A stretch of 64,000 bases of DNA from Vibrio sp. 99-8-1 (lineage in GTDB: Bacteria > Pseudomonadota > Gammaproteobacteria > Enterobacterales > Vibrionaceae). The stretch is from assembly GCF_013114595.1 (NCBI RefSeq), contig NZ_VTXE01000015.1, positions 62,001 to 126,000 on the forward strand, given 5' to 3'. The position numbers and the translations under genes were made by a program. Every line of letters begins with the position of its first letter. The stretch's first letter is position 1. The notes under the pieces are model-generated. The model did not search any database and had not been told where the DNA came from. It saw only the letters and a program-made list of their open reading frames with translations. Below are positions 7,844 through 17,421 of this stretch, one piece after another.

Positions 7844-8227
7844 TTATTTTAGCTTTTCAAGATCAGATTCAATCTCATGGATCTTACTCGAGACGACTTT
7901 TTCTAAGTGGCGTAAGTCTGAAAGAATTTTCTTTTTTAAATCCTTTTCTTTCAGCATGGCAGGCCGAGTAATACTGTTGAGTTCGTCAATGACAAGGGTT
8001 AAGTTCCGGTTGATCTCGGTGACTTCTTTGTAATGGTGAGTACCACTGTCTACCAATACATTTTTAACCTGTCTTGGATACTTAAATTTGACGCTTTTCG
8101 CAAACAGTTCTCCTTTCTGCTTGTGAAAGTAAATCTTTAACACGTCCTTGTGAGCTTCTTGGCGTAATGAATAACGCTCTATTTGTTTAGGATCATGAAT
8201 CCCAAGACCTGTTAGGTTTGGATACAT
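7844..8227 (-). CDS. DUF3461 family protein
   Basis: A 127-residue protein with the DUF3461 signature start [10 protein letters not shown] and the block [20 protein letters not shown]. The C-terminal third is a charged helix ([20 protein letters not shown]) likely to form a coiled coil. The family is restricted to Vibrio-like and Shewanella-like bacteria and its role is unknown. A GAGGT ribosome site precedes the start. It is a single-gene unit between a terminator and the glnD end. Confidence 0.9.
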   Translation of the reverse strand: MYPNLTGLGIHDPKQIERYSLRQEAHKDVLKIYFHKQKGELFAKSVKFKYPRQVKNVLVDSGTHHYKEVTEINRNLTLVIDELNSITRPAMLKEKDLKKKILSDLRHLEKVVSSKIHEIESDLEKLK

Positions 8228-8399
8228 ACTTTACCTCGTAAACAGTCGTGTTAGTTAAGTGTAGGTTAGCTCAGTTCATTAAGTTAACTTAATCTAACTG
8301 TAGCAGCCTATTTGCGTGGTAGATAGTTGATATTTCGCTCAAAAAGGAGAGTTGTGAACGAGATCGTTTTTTACATTCTCGTCACAACATTATCTGCTG

Positions 8400-11021
8400 T
8401 TACGGAGCCAGTTCAGAGATATTTTTCACTAACATTTCCCGTAGCTCTTGCTGCTGTTCATCTGACAATCGGCCGCCATCAGGAGAGGTCAATATGAAGA
8501 GATCTTCAGCTCTTTCACCCATGGTGGTAATCTTGGCTGCATGAAGGTGAATATTTAATAATGAGAACGTTTCTCCAACCGTCGCTAAAAGACCTGGGGT
8601 ATCTAATGCAAAGAACTCCATTAATGTTCGTTTATTGGTTTTGGTCGGAATAAAGTCAACACGGGTTTTTACGTTAAAATGCATAAGGTTACGTGGTGTT
8701 CTGCGTAATCGTGTTTTTCGTTTACTGGTATCTTCCAGTACCTGTTGCAAACTATCGATAAGCTGCTGGTGATACTGCTCATCGATAGGCTCTCCACTTT
8801 GGTCCAACACCATAAAGGTATCGAGAACAAAGCCATCTTTACTGGTCATAATTTGCGCGTCATGGACGTTTAAGTTTCGTCGATCGAGTTCGGCGACGGC
8901 GGTAGCAAAGAGAGAAGGTTGATCCTGACAGTAAATGAAAATTTCCGAGCCGCCTCGGGTGGCCTTTTTACTTACTAAAACAATGGTTTGTTTCTCTTTG
9001 TCTGGGCCCAGTAAATGGCTACCGTGCCAAGCAATCTGTTTATGGGTATGTCTTAAGAAATAATCCGCTTTAAAACGTTGCCAAAGTAGTTCGATCTCTC
9101 GTGCAGAGAAGCCTTCTTTTCGTAATAGAGCTGATGCCAGTTGTTGGTTGTGGCGGATACGGTCACGCACATCAACAGGGTTTTCTAACCCACGTCTTAA
9201 TGCTCGTTGAGTGGAATGATACAGCTCCGCTAATAGTGTTCGTTTCCAACTGTTCCAGAGCTCTGGGTTAGTGGCACAGATATCTGCCACGGTTAAACAG
9301 ACAAGATGGTCGAGATACTCTTCGTCACGTACTGTTTTTGCAAATTCAGCAATGACATCTGGATCGTAAATGTCTCTTCTCTGCGCCGTAACAGACATTA
9401 AAAGGTGATTGAGAACTAACCAAGAAACGAGTTTTGCTTCGGGTTTGGAAAGGCCGTGCTCAATACAAAAATTATACGCTTCTACTGCCCCTATTTTAGA
9501 GTGGTCACCGCCTTTTCCTTTGCCGATATCATGAAATATCCCTGCAATGATCAGCAATTCTTTCTTTTGAATTCTTGGGTACAATTCACAGCAAATAGGG
9601 TGCTTGGGGTGATTATCAGCATGGCTAAATGAATGGATATGCTTTAGCAGCCGCATACTGTGCTCATCCACGGTGTAGACATGAAATAGATCGAACTGCA
9701 TCTGCCCGACAATTTGACTCCACTGCGGTAGGTAAGCTGCTAATACACCCAGTTTATGCATTAAGGTAAAGGCTCGATGCAGCGCATTGGGATGGCGACA
9801 CAGCGACATAAATTTTTCCCTAGCTTCGGGAATGGTATGAAGAAACCTGTTGAGTCGTCGTCGTGCGGTTCTCAGTTGCCTTAGTGTGGAAGGGGCAACA
9901 CTGTCAATGCTTGAGTCGTTAGCAATATGGATAAACATATCCAGTATGGTTTCCGGTCGAGCTTGAAATAACGCCGGTTTTCTTGCCTCTATTAATGGCC
10001 CTCGGCGCTGAAAGTCGTCATCAATGATTTCAGCGATAACTTCTTCGCCTTCACTTAAAATGGCTTGATTAAACAGTTTAACCAGCATTTTATTGAGCTC
10101 AGCCACTCGTCGTAGAGTTCGGTAAAACTCCTTCATCATCATTTCGACAGGAATATTGTTTTCGCCAGTAAAACCGAGATTTTCTGCAACTTGTGCTTGA
10201 TGGGCAAATGTTAAGCGGTTGTCGTAACGTTTTAGTTCGATATGAAGAGCGAAGCGAACACGCCAAAGAAAATCCTGACACTCTTGAAGCTCTCGATACT
10301 CCCCGTCGGTTAAGAAACCGTATTTACTCATTTCCAATAGAGATGTTGCACCAAAGTGTCGACGAGCTATCCAGCTTAATGTGTGAATATCTCGTAAGCC
10401 ACCGGGGCTAGACTTGATATCTGGTTCTAAATTATAAGTGGTATCGTGGTAACGAGCGTGGCGGCTTTTTTGCTCTTTTATTTTTTCTTGATAGAAGGTT
10501 GCACTTGGCCAAAAATTTTCAGAGTGGATCAGTAGCTTCAGTTGATGAAATGTCTCTTCGCTGCCGGATAAAAAGCGCGCTTCTTGTAAATTAGTGGCAA
10601 CCGTTAGGTCTTCTTTTCCTACTGAAGTGCACTCTTCAATGGTTCTTACTGCATGGCCAATTTCTAATTTTAAGTCCCACAATAAGGTGATGAACTCGCT
10701 AACTTTAGCGGCGATATCATCGGTCATAGGGTGTTGAGTGAGTATCAAGATATCGATATCGGATAATGGGTGTAGCTCACCTCGACCATAACCGCCCACC
10801 GCGATTAAACTGATGTCTTCACGATCGGAAAATTGATAATAACGCCACAATCGTTGCAGCAGTTGGTCCATATAGTTTGAACGCTCAAAAACTAGTTCAG
10901 TAACGGAGTTTCGTTTTAAAAAAGCGTCTTTTTGAATATGAGTAAATTTGTCTAGCTGCTGCTTTATATCGATACAGGTGATTTCAGCGTCATCAAATTT
11001 TAGCGGAGATAAATAAGGCAT
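8400..11021 (-). CDS. glnD: Bifunctional uridylyltransferase/uridylyl-removing enzyme GlnD
   Basis: GlnD senses glutamine and adds or removes UMP on the PII protein GlnB, which is encoded at 33816 in this window. The N-terminal nucleotidyltransferase domain shows GGYGRGELHPLSDIDIL. The central HD hydrolase domain carries HDIGKGKGGDHS. Two C-terminal ACT domains follow (QDQPSLFATAVAEL and LDTPGLLATVGETF), where glutamine binds. The length (873 residues from this start) matches the family (about 890). The ATG at 11021 is preferred to an upstream TTG at 11030, because the ACGGA ribosome site would touch the TTG but sits 9 nt before the ATG. The gene is downstream of map on the same strand, separated by a terminator. 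Confidence 0.96.
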   Translation of the reverse strand: MPYLSPLKFDDAEITCIDIKQQLDKFTHIQKDAFLKRNSVTELVFERSNYMDQLLQRLWRYYQFSDREDISLIAVGGYGRGELHPLSDIDILILTQHPMTDDIAAKVSEFITLLWDLKLEIGHAVRTIEECTSVGKEDLTVATNLQEARFLSGSEETFHQLKLLIHSENFWPSATFYQEKIKEQKSRHARYHDTTYNLEPDIKSSPGGLRDIHTLSWIARRHFGATSLLEMSKYGFLTDGEYRELQECQDFLWRVRFALHIELKRYDNRLTFAHQAQVAENLGFTGENNIPVEMMMKEFYRTLRRVAELNKMLVKLFNQAILSEGEEVIAEIIDDDFQRRGPLIEARKPALFQARPETILDMFIHIANDSSIDSVAPSTLRQLRTARRRLNRFLHTIPEAREKFMSLCRHPNALHRAFTLMHKLGVLAAYLPQWSQIVGQMQFDLFHVYTVDEHSMRLLKHIHSFSHADNHPKHPICCELYPRIQKKELLIIAGIFHDIGKGKGGDHSKIGAVEAYNFCIEHGLSKPEAKLVSWLVLNHLLMSVTAQRRDIYDPDVIAEFAKTVRDEEYLDHLVCLTVADICATNPELWNSWKRTLLAELYHSTQRALRRGLENPVDVRDRIRHNQQLASALLRKEGFSAREIELLWQRFKADYFLRHTHKQIAWHGSHLLGPDKEKQTIVLVSKKATRGGSEIFIYCQDQPSLFATAVAELDRRNLNVHDAQIMTSKDGFVLDTFMVLDQSGEPIDEQYHQQLIDSLQQVLEDTSKRKTRLRRTPRNLMHFNVKTRVDFIPTKTNKRTLMEFFALDTPGLLATVGETFSLLNIHLHAAKITTMGERAEDLFILTSPDGGRLSDEQQQELREMLVKNISELAP

Positions 11022-11100
11022 TAATCGCAATCCGTTGCTTTTAGTTGGTACTGTTAAGGGGCTATGTCATTTTTAATATTGTCGTGAGTATTATATAAGA

Positions 11101-11131
11101 AAAAGCCTCTGCAAAAATGACAGAGGCTTTT
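11101..11131. terminator. Terminator after map
   Basis: AAAAGCCTCTG (11101-11111) pairs with CAGAGGCTTTT (11121-11131) around a 9-nt loop. Read on the minus strand it ends in a T run and would end map transcripts before glnD. Confidence 0.85.
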
Positions 11132-11137
11132 AAATAT

Positions 11138-12001
11138 CTACTTGTTGATCATAACCCGAGGAATGGTCTCTTCTTCTCGAAGTGTCAACACTTCACAGCC
11201 TGACTCGGTCACCAATATGGTGTGTTCCCATTGTGCAGAGTTCTTACCATCGCCAGTATATACCGTCCAGTCATCTTCTGAATCGACGCTACAGCCAAAT
11301 TTACCTGCATTGATCATAGGTTCAATGGTGAAGATCATCCCAGGTTGTAAGATGCGTTTATCACTGTTTTTGTAATGAACTACTTGAGGCTCTTCATGAA
11401 ACTCAAAACCTATACCGTGACCACAAAAATCTTTTACGATGGAGAATCGTGGTGTCACACCTTTAATGTATTTCTGGATAGTCGTTCCTATGTCGCCAAC
11501 GGTGATACCGGGTTTCACTTTGCGCATTGCTGCGTACAATGATTCTTGCGCCACCATGCAGAGTCGTTTGTCTGCGGCTGAAACATTGCCAACATTGAAC
11601 ATTTTTGATGTGTCACCGTGATAACCGGCAGGGCGGCTATTAAGAGAGGCATTGCTGTCGTCAGGAATAATCACTGTGATGTCGACGTTAACAATATCGC
11701 CATCTTTCAGTACAGCAGGTTTGCCTTTACCGGTTGTTCCTATCTCATCTTTGCTGGCGGGTATTCCGTGACAAACAATGTGATTAATTGATGTGCAGAT
11801 GGATTTAGGAAAGCCGTGATAGTCTAAAGGTGCAGGGTAAGCACCGTTATCAATTATGTATTTATAACAAATTTGATCTAATTCTTCTGTTGTAACCCCT
11901 GGCTTTACATGAGGTTCAATCATTTCAAGAACATCGGCAGCGAGCTTACCGGCAATTCTCATTTTTGCGATTTCTTGTTGGTTTTTAATTTTAATCGTCA
12001 T
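11138..12001 (-). CDS. map: Type I methionine aminopeptidase
   Basis: Map removes the initiator methionine from new proteins. The 287-residue protein has the pita-bread fold signatures: HGIP for the substrate histidine near residue 79, metal-ligand Asp residues in VNVDITV and HGDTSKMF, CGHGIGFEFHEEPQ, and FTIEPM. It is 23 residues longer than the E. coli enzyme. The extra residues lie in two insertions in the metal-site region: about 11 residues around 84-95 (KDEIGTTGKGKP) and about 12 around 112-124 (PDDSNASLNSRP). All ligands remain. It is divergent from rpsB, as in E. coli. Confidence 0.96.
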   Translation of the reverse strand: MTIKIKNQQEIAKMRIAGKLAADVLEMIEPHVKPGVTTEELDQICYKYIIDNGAYPAPLDYHGFPKSICTSINHIVCHGIPASKDEIGTTGKGKPAVLKDGDIVNVDITVIIPDDSNASLNSRPAGYHGDTSKMFNVGNVSAADKRLCMVAQESLYAAMRKVKPGITVGDIGTTIQKYIKGVTPRFSIVKDFCGHGIGFEFHEEPQVVHYKNSDKRILQPGMIFTIEPMINAGKFGCSVDSEDDWTVYTGDGKNSAQWEHTILVTESGCEVLTLREEETIPRVMINK

Positions 12002-12125
12002 CTATCTATCTCGATGCTAGTCGGCATTTTTAATGCAATTTGGCTATTCTACCAGTGCGATATCCAAGTGCAATTGAATTCCGTTATCATTTAACTAACA
12101 AATTACTCAGATCATTAGAGTGTTT

Positions 12126-12159
12126 TTGCTGGAAATGAAGGCCATTTTTGTGGTATAAA
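12126..12159 (+). promoter_or_regulatory. rpsB promoter with extended -10 and GC discriminator
   Basis: A -10 TATAAA (12154-12159) is preceded by TG one base upstream (extended -10). It is followed by GCGCGCC, a GC-rich discriminator typical of stringently controlled ribosomal promoters. A weak -35 (TTGCTG, 12126-12131) is spaced for use. The predicted start is near 12166. The part of the map-rpsB gap before this (12002-12125) shows nothing clear. Confidence 0.72.
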
Positions 12160-12165
12160 GCGCGC

Positions 12166-12348
12166 CGGAGTGCAGAACTGTTGTCTTCATCATCAGATGG
12201 CGATGCGGTTTTTTCTCCATACACATATATTTTTTATCTCACACACGTACCGACACATGTTCCGGGGTGCTTAATCACTATCTTATTATAGTGGGTAAAG
12301 TCGGAATCATGGGGTATGTGGAGGCCTAACCCCATAGAGGATTTTAAA
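12166..12348 (+). promoter_or_regulatory. Structured rpsB leader, likely S2 autoregulation
   Basis: The roughly 180-nt untranslated leader contains several hairpins. One pairs CACTAT with ATAGTG near 12277-12294. The last pairs ATGGGGT (12309-12315) with ACCCCAT (12329-12335) and abuts the ribosome site AGAGGA (12336-12341). In gammaproteobacteria the rpsB leader is conserved and binds S2 to repress rpsB-tsf. The position and structure fit that role; S2 binding itself is inferred. Confidence 0.65.
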
Positions 12349-13083
12349 ATGGCAACTGTATCAATGCGCGATATGCTTAAAGCTGGTGTTCACTTCGGTC
12401 ACCAAACTCGTTACTGGAACCCAAAAATGAAGCCATTCATCTTTGGTGCTCGTAACAAAGTTCATATCATCAACTTAGAAAAAACGGTACCAATGTTCAA
12501 CGATGCTCTAGCTGAAATTGCTAAAGTTGGCGAGAAAAAAGGTAAAGTTCTTTTTGTTGGTACTAAACGCGCTGCATCTGAAGCTGTTAAAGAAGCTGCT
12601 ATCAACAGCAACCAGTACTATGTTAACAACCGCTGGTTAGGCGGCATGCTAACAAACTACAAAACTGTTCGTCAGTCGATCAAGCGTCTAAAAGAACTTG
12701 AAGCTCAAGCTCAAGACGGTACTTTTGATAAACTAACTAAGAAAGAAGCTCTAATGCGTACTCGTGAAATGGAGAAGCTAGAGAAATCTCTTGGTGGTAT
12801 CAAAGATATGGGCGGCCTACCGGACGCACTATTCGTAATCGATGCTGATCACGAGCACATTGCAGTTAAAGAAGCTAACAACCTAGGTATCCCAGTTTAC
12901 GCTGTAGTTGATACTAACTCTGATCCAGATGGTGTTGACTTCATCATTCCTGGTAACGACGACGCAATCCGCGCTGTTCAACTATACTTGAACGCTGCTG
13001 CTGATGCTGTTAAAGAAGGTCGTAACCAAGACGTAGTTGCTGCTGTTGCAGAAAAAGACGGTTTCGTAGAAGAAGCTGAATAA
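12349..13083 (+). CDS. rpsB: 30S ribosomal protein S2
   Basis: S2 is a 244-residue protein of the small ribosomal subunit needed for binding of S1. The sequence starts [25 protein letters not shown], the family signature. It continues with [10 protein letters not shown] and ends in the usual acidic tail. The start at 12349 has AGAGGA 7 nt upstream; a longer frame from 12316 lies in the leader hairpin and is rejected. Codon use is strongly biased as expected for a highly expressed gene. It forms an operon with tsf, with a partial terminator between. Confidence 0.98.
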   Translation: MATVSMRDMLKAGVHFGHQTRYWNPKMKPFIFGARNKVHIINLEKTVPMFNDALAEIAKVGEKKGKVLFVGTKRAASEAVKEAAINSNQYYVNNRWLGGMLTNYKTVRQSIKRLKELEAQAQDGTFDKLTKKEALMRTREMEKLEKSLGGIKDMGGLPDALFVIDADHEHIAVKEANNLGIPVYAVVDTNSDPDGVDFIIPGNDDAIRAVQLYLNAAADAVKEGRNQDVVAAVAEKDGFVEEAE

Positions 13084-13150
13084 TAGCGGACTCTGACGTC
13101 TACTTAGTTTGTAACGACATGGTCATATCGCAAACTAAGGTATAGTTAGT

Positions 13151-13184
13151 ATCAGGGGCCAATTATTCGGCCCCTGATTTTTAT
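13151..13184 (+). terminator. Attenuator/terminator between rpsB and tsf
   Basis: ATCAGGGGCC (13151-13160) pairs with GGCCCCTGAT (13169-13178) around an 8-nt loop, followed by TTTTAT. It sits 35 nt before tsf, where rpsB-tsf operons often have a partial terminator that sets the S2:EF-Ts ratio. Confidence 0.85.
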
Positions 13185-13213
13185 CTTATCCGGAATCAAC
13201 TGAGGAATAGAGA

Positions 13214-14059
13214 ATGGCAACTGTTACTGCTGCTCTAGTAAAAGAACTTCGCGAGCGCACAGCCGCTGGCATGATGGAATGTAAAAAAGCACTTGTTGCT
13301 GCTGATGGCGATATTGAGCTAGCGATTGAGAACATGCGTAAAAGTGGCGCAGCAAAAGCAGCTAAAAAAGCTGGTAATGTTGCAGCTGAAGGCGCAATCA
13401 TCATTAAAGATGCAAACGGCGTTGCAGTTCTTCTTGAAGTTAACTGTCAAACTGACTTTGTTGCTAAAGATGCTGGTTTCCTAGCATTTGCTGATGAAGT
13501 AGCAACTGCTGCTCTAGCTGAAAAACTAGACATTGAAGCACTTCAAGCTAAATTTGAAGAGACTCGCATTGCACTTATCACTAAGATCGGTGAAAACATC
13601 AACATCCGTCGCGTAGAGTACGTTGAAGGTGCTGCACTTGCTAGCTACCGTCACGGTGAGAAAATTGGTGTTGTTGTTGCAGGTGAAGGCGAAGCTGAAA
13701 CTCTTAAGCACGTAGCTATGCACGTTGCGGCATCTAAGCCAGAGTATCTTGACCCTTCTAACGTACCAGCTGACGTAGTAGAGAAAGAGAAAGCGGTTCA
13801 AGTTGAAATCGCAATGAACGAAGGCAAGCCACAAGAAATCGCAGAGAAAATGGTTATCGGCCGTATGAAGAAATTCACTGGCGAAATCTCTCTGACTGGT
13901 CAAGCGTTCGTTATGGAACCTAAGAAAACTGTTGGCGACATTCTTAAAGAGCGTGGCGCGACAGTCACTAACTTCATTCGTTTAGAAGTTGGTGAAGGCA
14001 TCGAGAAAGCCGCTGAAATGAGCTTTGCAGATGAAGTAGCAGCGGTACAAAAAGGGTAA
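13214..14059 (+). CDS. tsf: Translation elongation factor Ts
   Basis: EF-Ts is the nucleotide exchange factor for EF-Tu. The 281-residue protein begins with the UBA-like domain ([19 protein letters not shown]), followed by the core domains containing TDFVAKD. It ends with [13 protein letters not shown], which is typical. GAGGAATAGAG precedes the ATG. Second gene of the rpsB operon; a strong terminator follows at 14085-14112. Confidence 0.98.
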   Translation: MATVTAALVKELRERTAAGMMECKKALVAADGDIELAIENMRKSGAAKAAKKAGNVAAEGAIIIKDANGVAVLLEVNCQTDFVAKDAGFLAFADEVATAALAEKLDIEALQAKFEETRIALITKIGENINIRRVEYVEGAALASYRHGEKIGVVVAGEGEAETLKHVAMHVAASKPEYLDPSNVPADVVEKEKAVQVEIAMNEGKPQEIAEKMVIGRMKKFTGEISLTGQAFVMEPKKTVGDILKERGATVTNFIRLEVGEGIEKAAEMSFADEVAAVQKG

Positions 14060-14084
14060 TCCTTTTGTGCTCTTGCTTTAAAAG

Positions 14085-14112
14085 GACCGTAGCTAAGGCT
14101 GCGGTCTTTTTG
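14085..14112 (+). terminator. Terminator after tsf
   Basis: GACCGTAGC (14085-14093) pairs with GCTGCGGTC (14098-14106), with a G.T pair, a 4-nt loop, and a TTTTT tail. The 14113-14302 gap that follows has no gene and probably holds the pyrH promoter, though no strong hexamers stand out. Confidence 0.88.
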
Positions 14113-14302
14113 TAAAAATAATGGCAAAAAGATCATTTTGAGTCATTGCAAGATAACAAAAACCGAATGGTTGGTTTTGCAATTGCTACAGGTGCGGTTA
14201 GTTGTGATAAATGAGAATCAAGAATTGAGTACGTCTTAACTCTAATTAATGGTTTTTATCTATGACAGTTAACAGATAACTCTACATCGGAAGGTATAGT
14301 CC

Positions 14303-15034
14303 ATGACAACAAATCCTAAACCAGCATATCAACGTATACTTTTGAAACTTAGTGGTGAAGCGCTTCAGGGTGATGAAGGTTTCGGTATAGACCCAGCTAT
14401 CTTAGACAGAATGGCTCAAGAGATTAAAGAGCTTGTAGAGTTGGGTGTACAAGTCGGTGTTGTTATTGGTGGTGGAAACTTATTCCGTGGCGCAGGACTT
14501 GCCGAAGCAGGAATGAATCGAGTAGTGGGTGATCACATGGGCATGTTGGCCACGGTAATGAACGGGCTTGCAATGCGTGACGCTCTTCACCGTGCTTATG
14601 TTAATGCACGTGTAATGTCCGCTATTCCTCTAAAAGGTGTGTGTGATGATTACAACTGGGCGGATGCTATTGCACAGCTTCGTCAAGGTCGAGTGGTGAT
14701 CTTCTCTGCTGGCACAGGTAACCCATTCTTTACGACAGATTCTGCTGCTTGTTTACGTGGTATTGAAATTGAAGCAGATGTTGTGCTTAAGGCCACAAAA
14801 GTAGATGGTGTATTTACTGCTGACCCTGTAGCCAACCCAGATGCAGAGCTGTATGATAAGCTCTCTTATAATGCTATTCTTGAAAAAGAACTAAAAGTGA
14901 TGGATTTAGCTGCATTTACATTGGCTCGTGACCATAAAATGCCTATCCGTGTATTTAATATGAACAAGCCAGGCGCATTACGTCGCGTGGTGTTGGGTGA
15001 AGCTGAAGGCACATTAATTAGTGATGCCGAGTAA
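14303..15034 (+). CDS. pyrH: UMP kinase
   Basis: PyrH phosphorylates UMP to UDP and is an amino-acid-kinase-fold hexamer, allosterically controlled by GTP and UTP. The 243-residue protein shows [19 protein letters not shown] (phosphate loop), the [10 protein letters not shown] segment and [20 protein letters not shown] ribosome site lies upstream. The gene has its own leader after the tsf terminator and is followed by frr after 40 nt. Confidence 0.97.
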   Translation: MTTNPKPAYQRILLKLSGEALQGDEGFGIDPAILDRMAQEIKELVELGVQVGVVIGGGNLFRGAGLAEAGMNRVVGDHMGMLATVMNGLAMRDALHRAYVNARVMSAIPLKGVCDDYNWADAIAQLRQGRVVIFSAGTGNPFFTTDSAACLRGIEIEADVVLKATKVDGVFTADPVANPDAELYDKLSYNAILEKELKVMDLAAFTLARDHKMPIRVFNMNKPGALRRVVLGEAEGTLISDAE

Positions 15035-15074
15035 TAATCGCGAAACCAAGCGAAGATTGAATTAAGGTGAAAAA

Positions 15075-15632
15075 GTGATTAACGAAATCAAAAAAGACGC
15101 GCAAGAGCGCATGGATAAGAGTGTTGAAGCACTTAAAAATAATCTGCTAAAAGTAAGAACTGGTCGTGCTCACCCTAGCTTACTTTCAGGTATTACGGTT
15201 GAGTATTATGGCGCGCCAACTCCTCTTAATCAGGTTGCTAACGTAATTGCAGAAGATGCACGTACATTGGCTATTACGGTATTTGATAAAGAGCTGACTC
15301 CATTAGTAGAGAAAGCGATCATGTCATCTGACCTGGGTTTAAACCCAATGTCTGCAGGAACGGTAATCCGTGTTCCTCTTCCTCCGTTAACTGAAGAGCG
15401 TCGTCGTGATTTGGTTAAAGTTGTTCGTGGTGAAGCTGAAGGTGGTCGTGTTGCGATTCGTAACATTCGTCGTGATGCAAACAGCGATCTTAAAGGTCTT
15501 CTAAAAGAGAAAGAAATTTCTGAAGATGAAGATCGTAAAGCTCAAGATGAGATTCAAAAGCTAACAGATGCTGCAGTTAAAAGTGTAGACGATGTATTAG
15601 CGAGCAAAGAAAAAGAGCTAATGGAAGTGTAA
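15075..15632 (+). CDS. frr: Ribosome recycling factor
   Basis: RRF splits post-termination ribosomes together with EF-G. The 185 residues equal the E. coli length, with [14 protein letters not shown] near residue 25 and the [24 protein letters not shown] region. The start is GTG at 15075, set by AAGGTGA 7 nt upstream and by the family N-terminus ([13 protein letters not shown]). A terminator-like hairpin follows. Confidence 0.97.
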   Translation: MINEIKKDAQERMDKSVEALKNNLLKVRTGRAHPSLLSGITVEYYGAPTPLNQVANVIAEDARTLAITVFDKELTPLVEKAIMSSDLGLNPMSAGTVIRVPLPPLTEERRRDLVKVVRGEAEGGRVAIRNIRRDANSDLKGLLKEKEISEDEDRKAQDEIQKLTDAAVKSVDDVLASKEKELMEV

Positions 15633-15660
15633 TCAATTTAGATACTCTTCTAGAAAATTA

Positions 15661-15712
15661 ACGCTGTGCGAGTTACTGAAATTATGTATCTGCGGTACAG
15701 CGTTTTTTTTTA
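15661..15712 (+). terminator. Terminator after frr
   Basis: ACGCTGT (15661-15667) pairs with ACAGCGT (15697-15703), followed by a run of nine T. The loop is long, but TGCGAG and further inner pairs may shorten it. Confidence 0.7.
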
Positions 15713-15750
15713 TGCTATTATTCCCACCCTGTTAAAACCTATTGATATTA

Positions 15751-16503
15751 ATGATGTCTGACTCTCAAATTAGCACTGAGCACCTTCCCGAACATATTGC
15801 TGTAATTATGGATGGAAACGGCCGCTGGGCGAAGCTACAAGGTAAACCTAGAGTATTTGGACATAAAGCCGGAGCAAAAGCGGTTAGGAAAACCATCGCA
15901 GGTGCAGCCAAGCTTGGTATCAAAGCCATAACACTGTTTGCTTTTAGTAGCGAAAACTGGCGTAGGCCGGTAGATGAAGTTAGCCTGCTAATGGATCTTT
16001 TTGTTGCGGCATTAACCAAACAAGTAAAAAATCTTAATGACAATAATTTGCAACTTAGAATTATTGGCGATATCTCTAAATTTCCTCCACGGTTACAAAA
16101 AAAAATCAAAGAAGCACAACTGTTGACGGCTAATAATAGCGGCATGGTGGTCAATATTGCTGCCAATTATGGCGGTAAGTGGGATATAACCGAAGCCACC
16201 AGATTGATTGCCGAAAAAGTACAAAATGGTGAATTAAAGACCAAAGATATCTCAGAAGAGATAGTTAACTCACATTTAACCATGTCCGACTTGCCACCAG
16301 TGGATCTTTTAATTAGAACAAGCGGTGAATGTAGAATTAGTAATTTTATGCTTTGGCAACTTGCTTACGCAGAGATCTATTTTACCTCTGAATTTTGGCC
16401 TGATTTTAATGAAGATAAATTAGCTGAAGCGGTTTCTTGGTTTGTTAGTCGTGAACGACGATTTGGTTGTACCGGGGAACAGATTAAAGCATTAATGGAT
16501 TAG
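15751..16503 (+). CDS. uppS: Undecaprenyl diphosphate synthase
   Basis: UppS (IspU) condenses eight isopentenyl units onto farnesyl diphosphate to make the C55 carrier lipid for peptidoglycan and O-antigen. Of the 250 residues, IMDGNGRWA carries the catalytic Asp and [10 protein letters not shown] lies at about 70. The usual [22 protein letters not shown] motif is near the end. A Gly-Glu pair (SGECR) replaces the more common SGDQR or SGEQR at the diphosphate site. Starts at 15751 and 15754 are both possible; no good ribosome site is visible, so the exact start is uncertain. A TTG at 15742 is less likely. Confidence 0.95.
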   Translation: MMSDSQISTEHLPEHIAVIMDGNGRWAKLQGKPRVFGHKAGAKAVRKTIAGAAKLGIKAITLFAFSSENWRRPVDEVSLLMDLFVAALTKQVKNLNDNNLQLRIIGDISKFPPRLQKKIKEAQLLTANNSGMVVNIAANYGGKWDITEATRLIAEKVQNGELKTKDISEEIVNSHLTMSDLPPVDLLIRTSGECRISNFMLWQLAYAEIYFTSEFWPDFNEDKLAEAVSWFVSRERRFGCTGEQIKALMD

Positions 16504-16518
16504 TTTAAGGTAACCCAC

Positions 16519-17358
16519 TTGAAACAAAGAATAATTACGGCACTAATATTAGCGCCACTTGCAGCACTAGCAATTTTTAAACTTTCATTTCCTCTTTTTT
16601 TGTTAGTGATTGCAGCGATTTGTATTATAGCGTTTTGGGAATGGGCCCAGTTTGTAAATAGCCCTTCTCGTTACCTTGCAATGGTTCCTACTGTTGCTGT
16701 TTTTGTGCTCAGTTATCTTGTTGTTCCATCTGATGTAGATAGCTTTAATCGTATTGCACCCGCTCATTATTTGATGCTTGTTATCGCCACAATTTGGTGG
16801 GTGATAGCCAGTTACTTAGCCATTAGTTACCCCAAAACTAGCGGCTGGCAGAACTCAAGAGTATTGCGTCAACTGTTTGGTATGCTTACCGTTATTCCTT
16901 TCTTCTGGAGCATGCTGCTACTTAGAGCTCAACATATCGAAACGGAACCGTATCATGGTGCTAATTTAGTCTTGTTTGTTTGCCTGTTGGTATGGGCCGC
17001 GGATAGCGGGGCTTACTTTGCGGGAAAAAGTTTTGGTAAACGAAAGATGGCACCTAATGTTAGCCCGAATAAAACCATTGAAGGTTTAGTTGGTGGAATT
17101 ATCGTAGCACTGTTAGTTGGTTGGGTTGCTGCCGATGTGCTTGATATTACCTTTTCAAGTGCACCCGCTATGATTGTTATAACTCTAGTGACCGTGGTTA
17201 TTTCTGTGTTAGGTGATTTGGTAGAAAGTATGCTTAAGAGAGTTTCTGGGGTAAAAGACAGCAGCAATATTATTCCCGGACACGGAGGCATTCTGGACAG
17301 ACTTGATAGTTTAACCGCGGCCTTCCCTGTGTTTGCGCTGCTCTACTTTACGCTATAG
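16519..17358 (+). CDS. cdsA: Phosphatidate cytidylyltransferase
   Basis: CdsA makes CDP-diacylglycerol from phosphatidate and CTP in the inner membrane. The 279-residue protein has about eight membrane helices and the C-terminal family signature: KRVSGVKDSSNIIPGHGGILDRLDS. The start is TTG at 16519, with AAGG ending 8 nt upstream. It follows uppS by 15 nt and belongs to the same operon. Confidence 0.96.
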   Translation: MKQRIITALILAPLAALAIFKLSFPLFLLVIAAICIIAFWEWAQFVNSPSRYLAMVPTVAVFVLSYLVVPSDVDSFNRIAPAHYLMLVIATIWWVIASYLAISYPKTSGWQNSRVLRQLFGMLTVIPFFWSMLLLRAQHIETEPYHGANLVLFVCLLVWAADSGAYFAGKSFGKRKMAPNVSPNKTIEGLVGGIIVALLVGWVAADVLDITFSSAPAMIVITLVTVVISVLGDLVESMLKRVSGVKDSSNIIPGHGGILDRLDSLTAAFPVFALLYFTL

Positions 17359-17421
17359 TGGTTTTGGCAGAACTTTGTTAGTTCTTATTTCTAGTCAGCT
17401 AAATTTAATGGTTAATACTTA

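Noticed and set aside
12316..12348. Earlier start of rpsB
   Set aside because: This ATG lies in the leader hairpin, and the family N-terminus begins at 12349 with a good ribosome site.
13526..13903. 125-codon minus-strand frame inside tsf
   Set aside because: Shadow of the highly biased codons of tsf; composition is not protein-like and no ribosome site is present.
14209..14230. Possible Fur box before pyrH (TGAGAATCAAGAAT)
   Set aside because: Too few matches to the 19-bp Fur consensus, and no iron-related gene follows.
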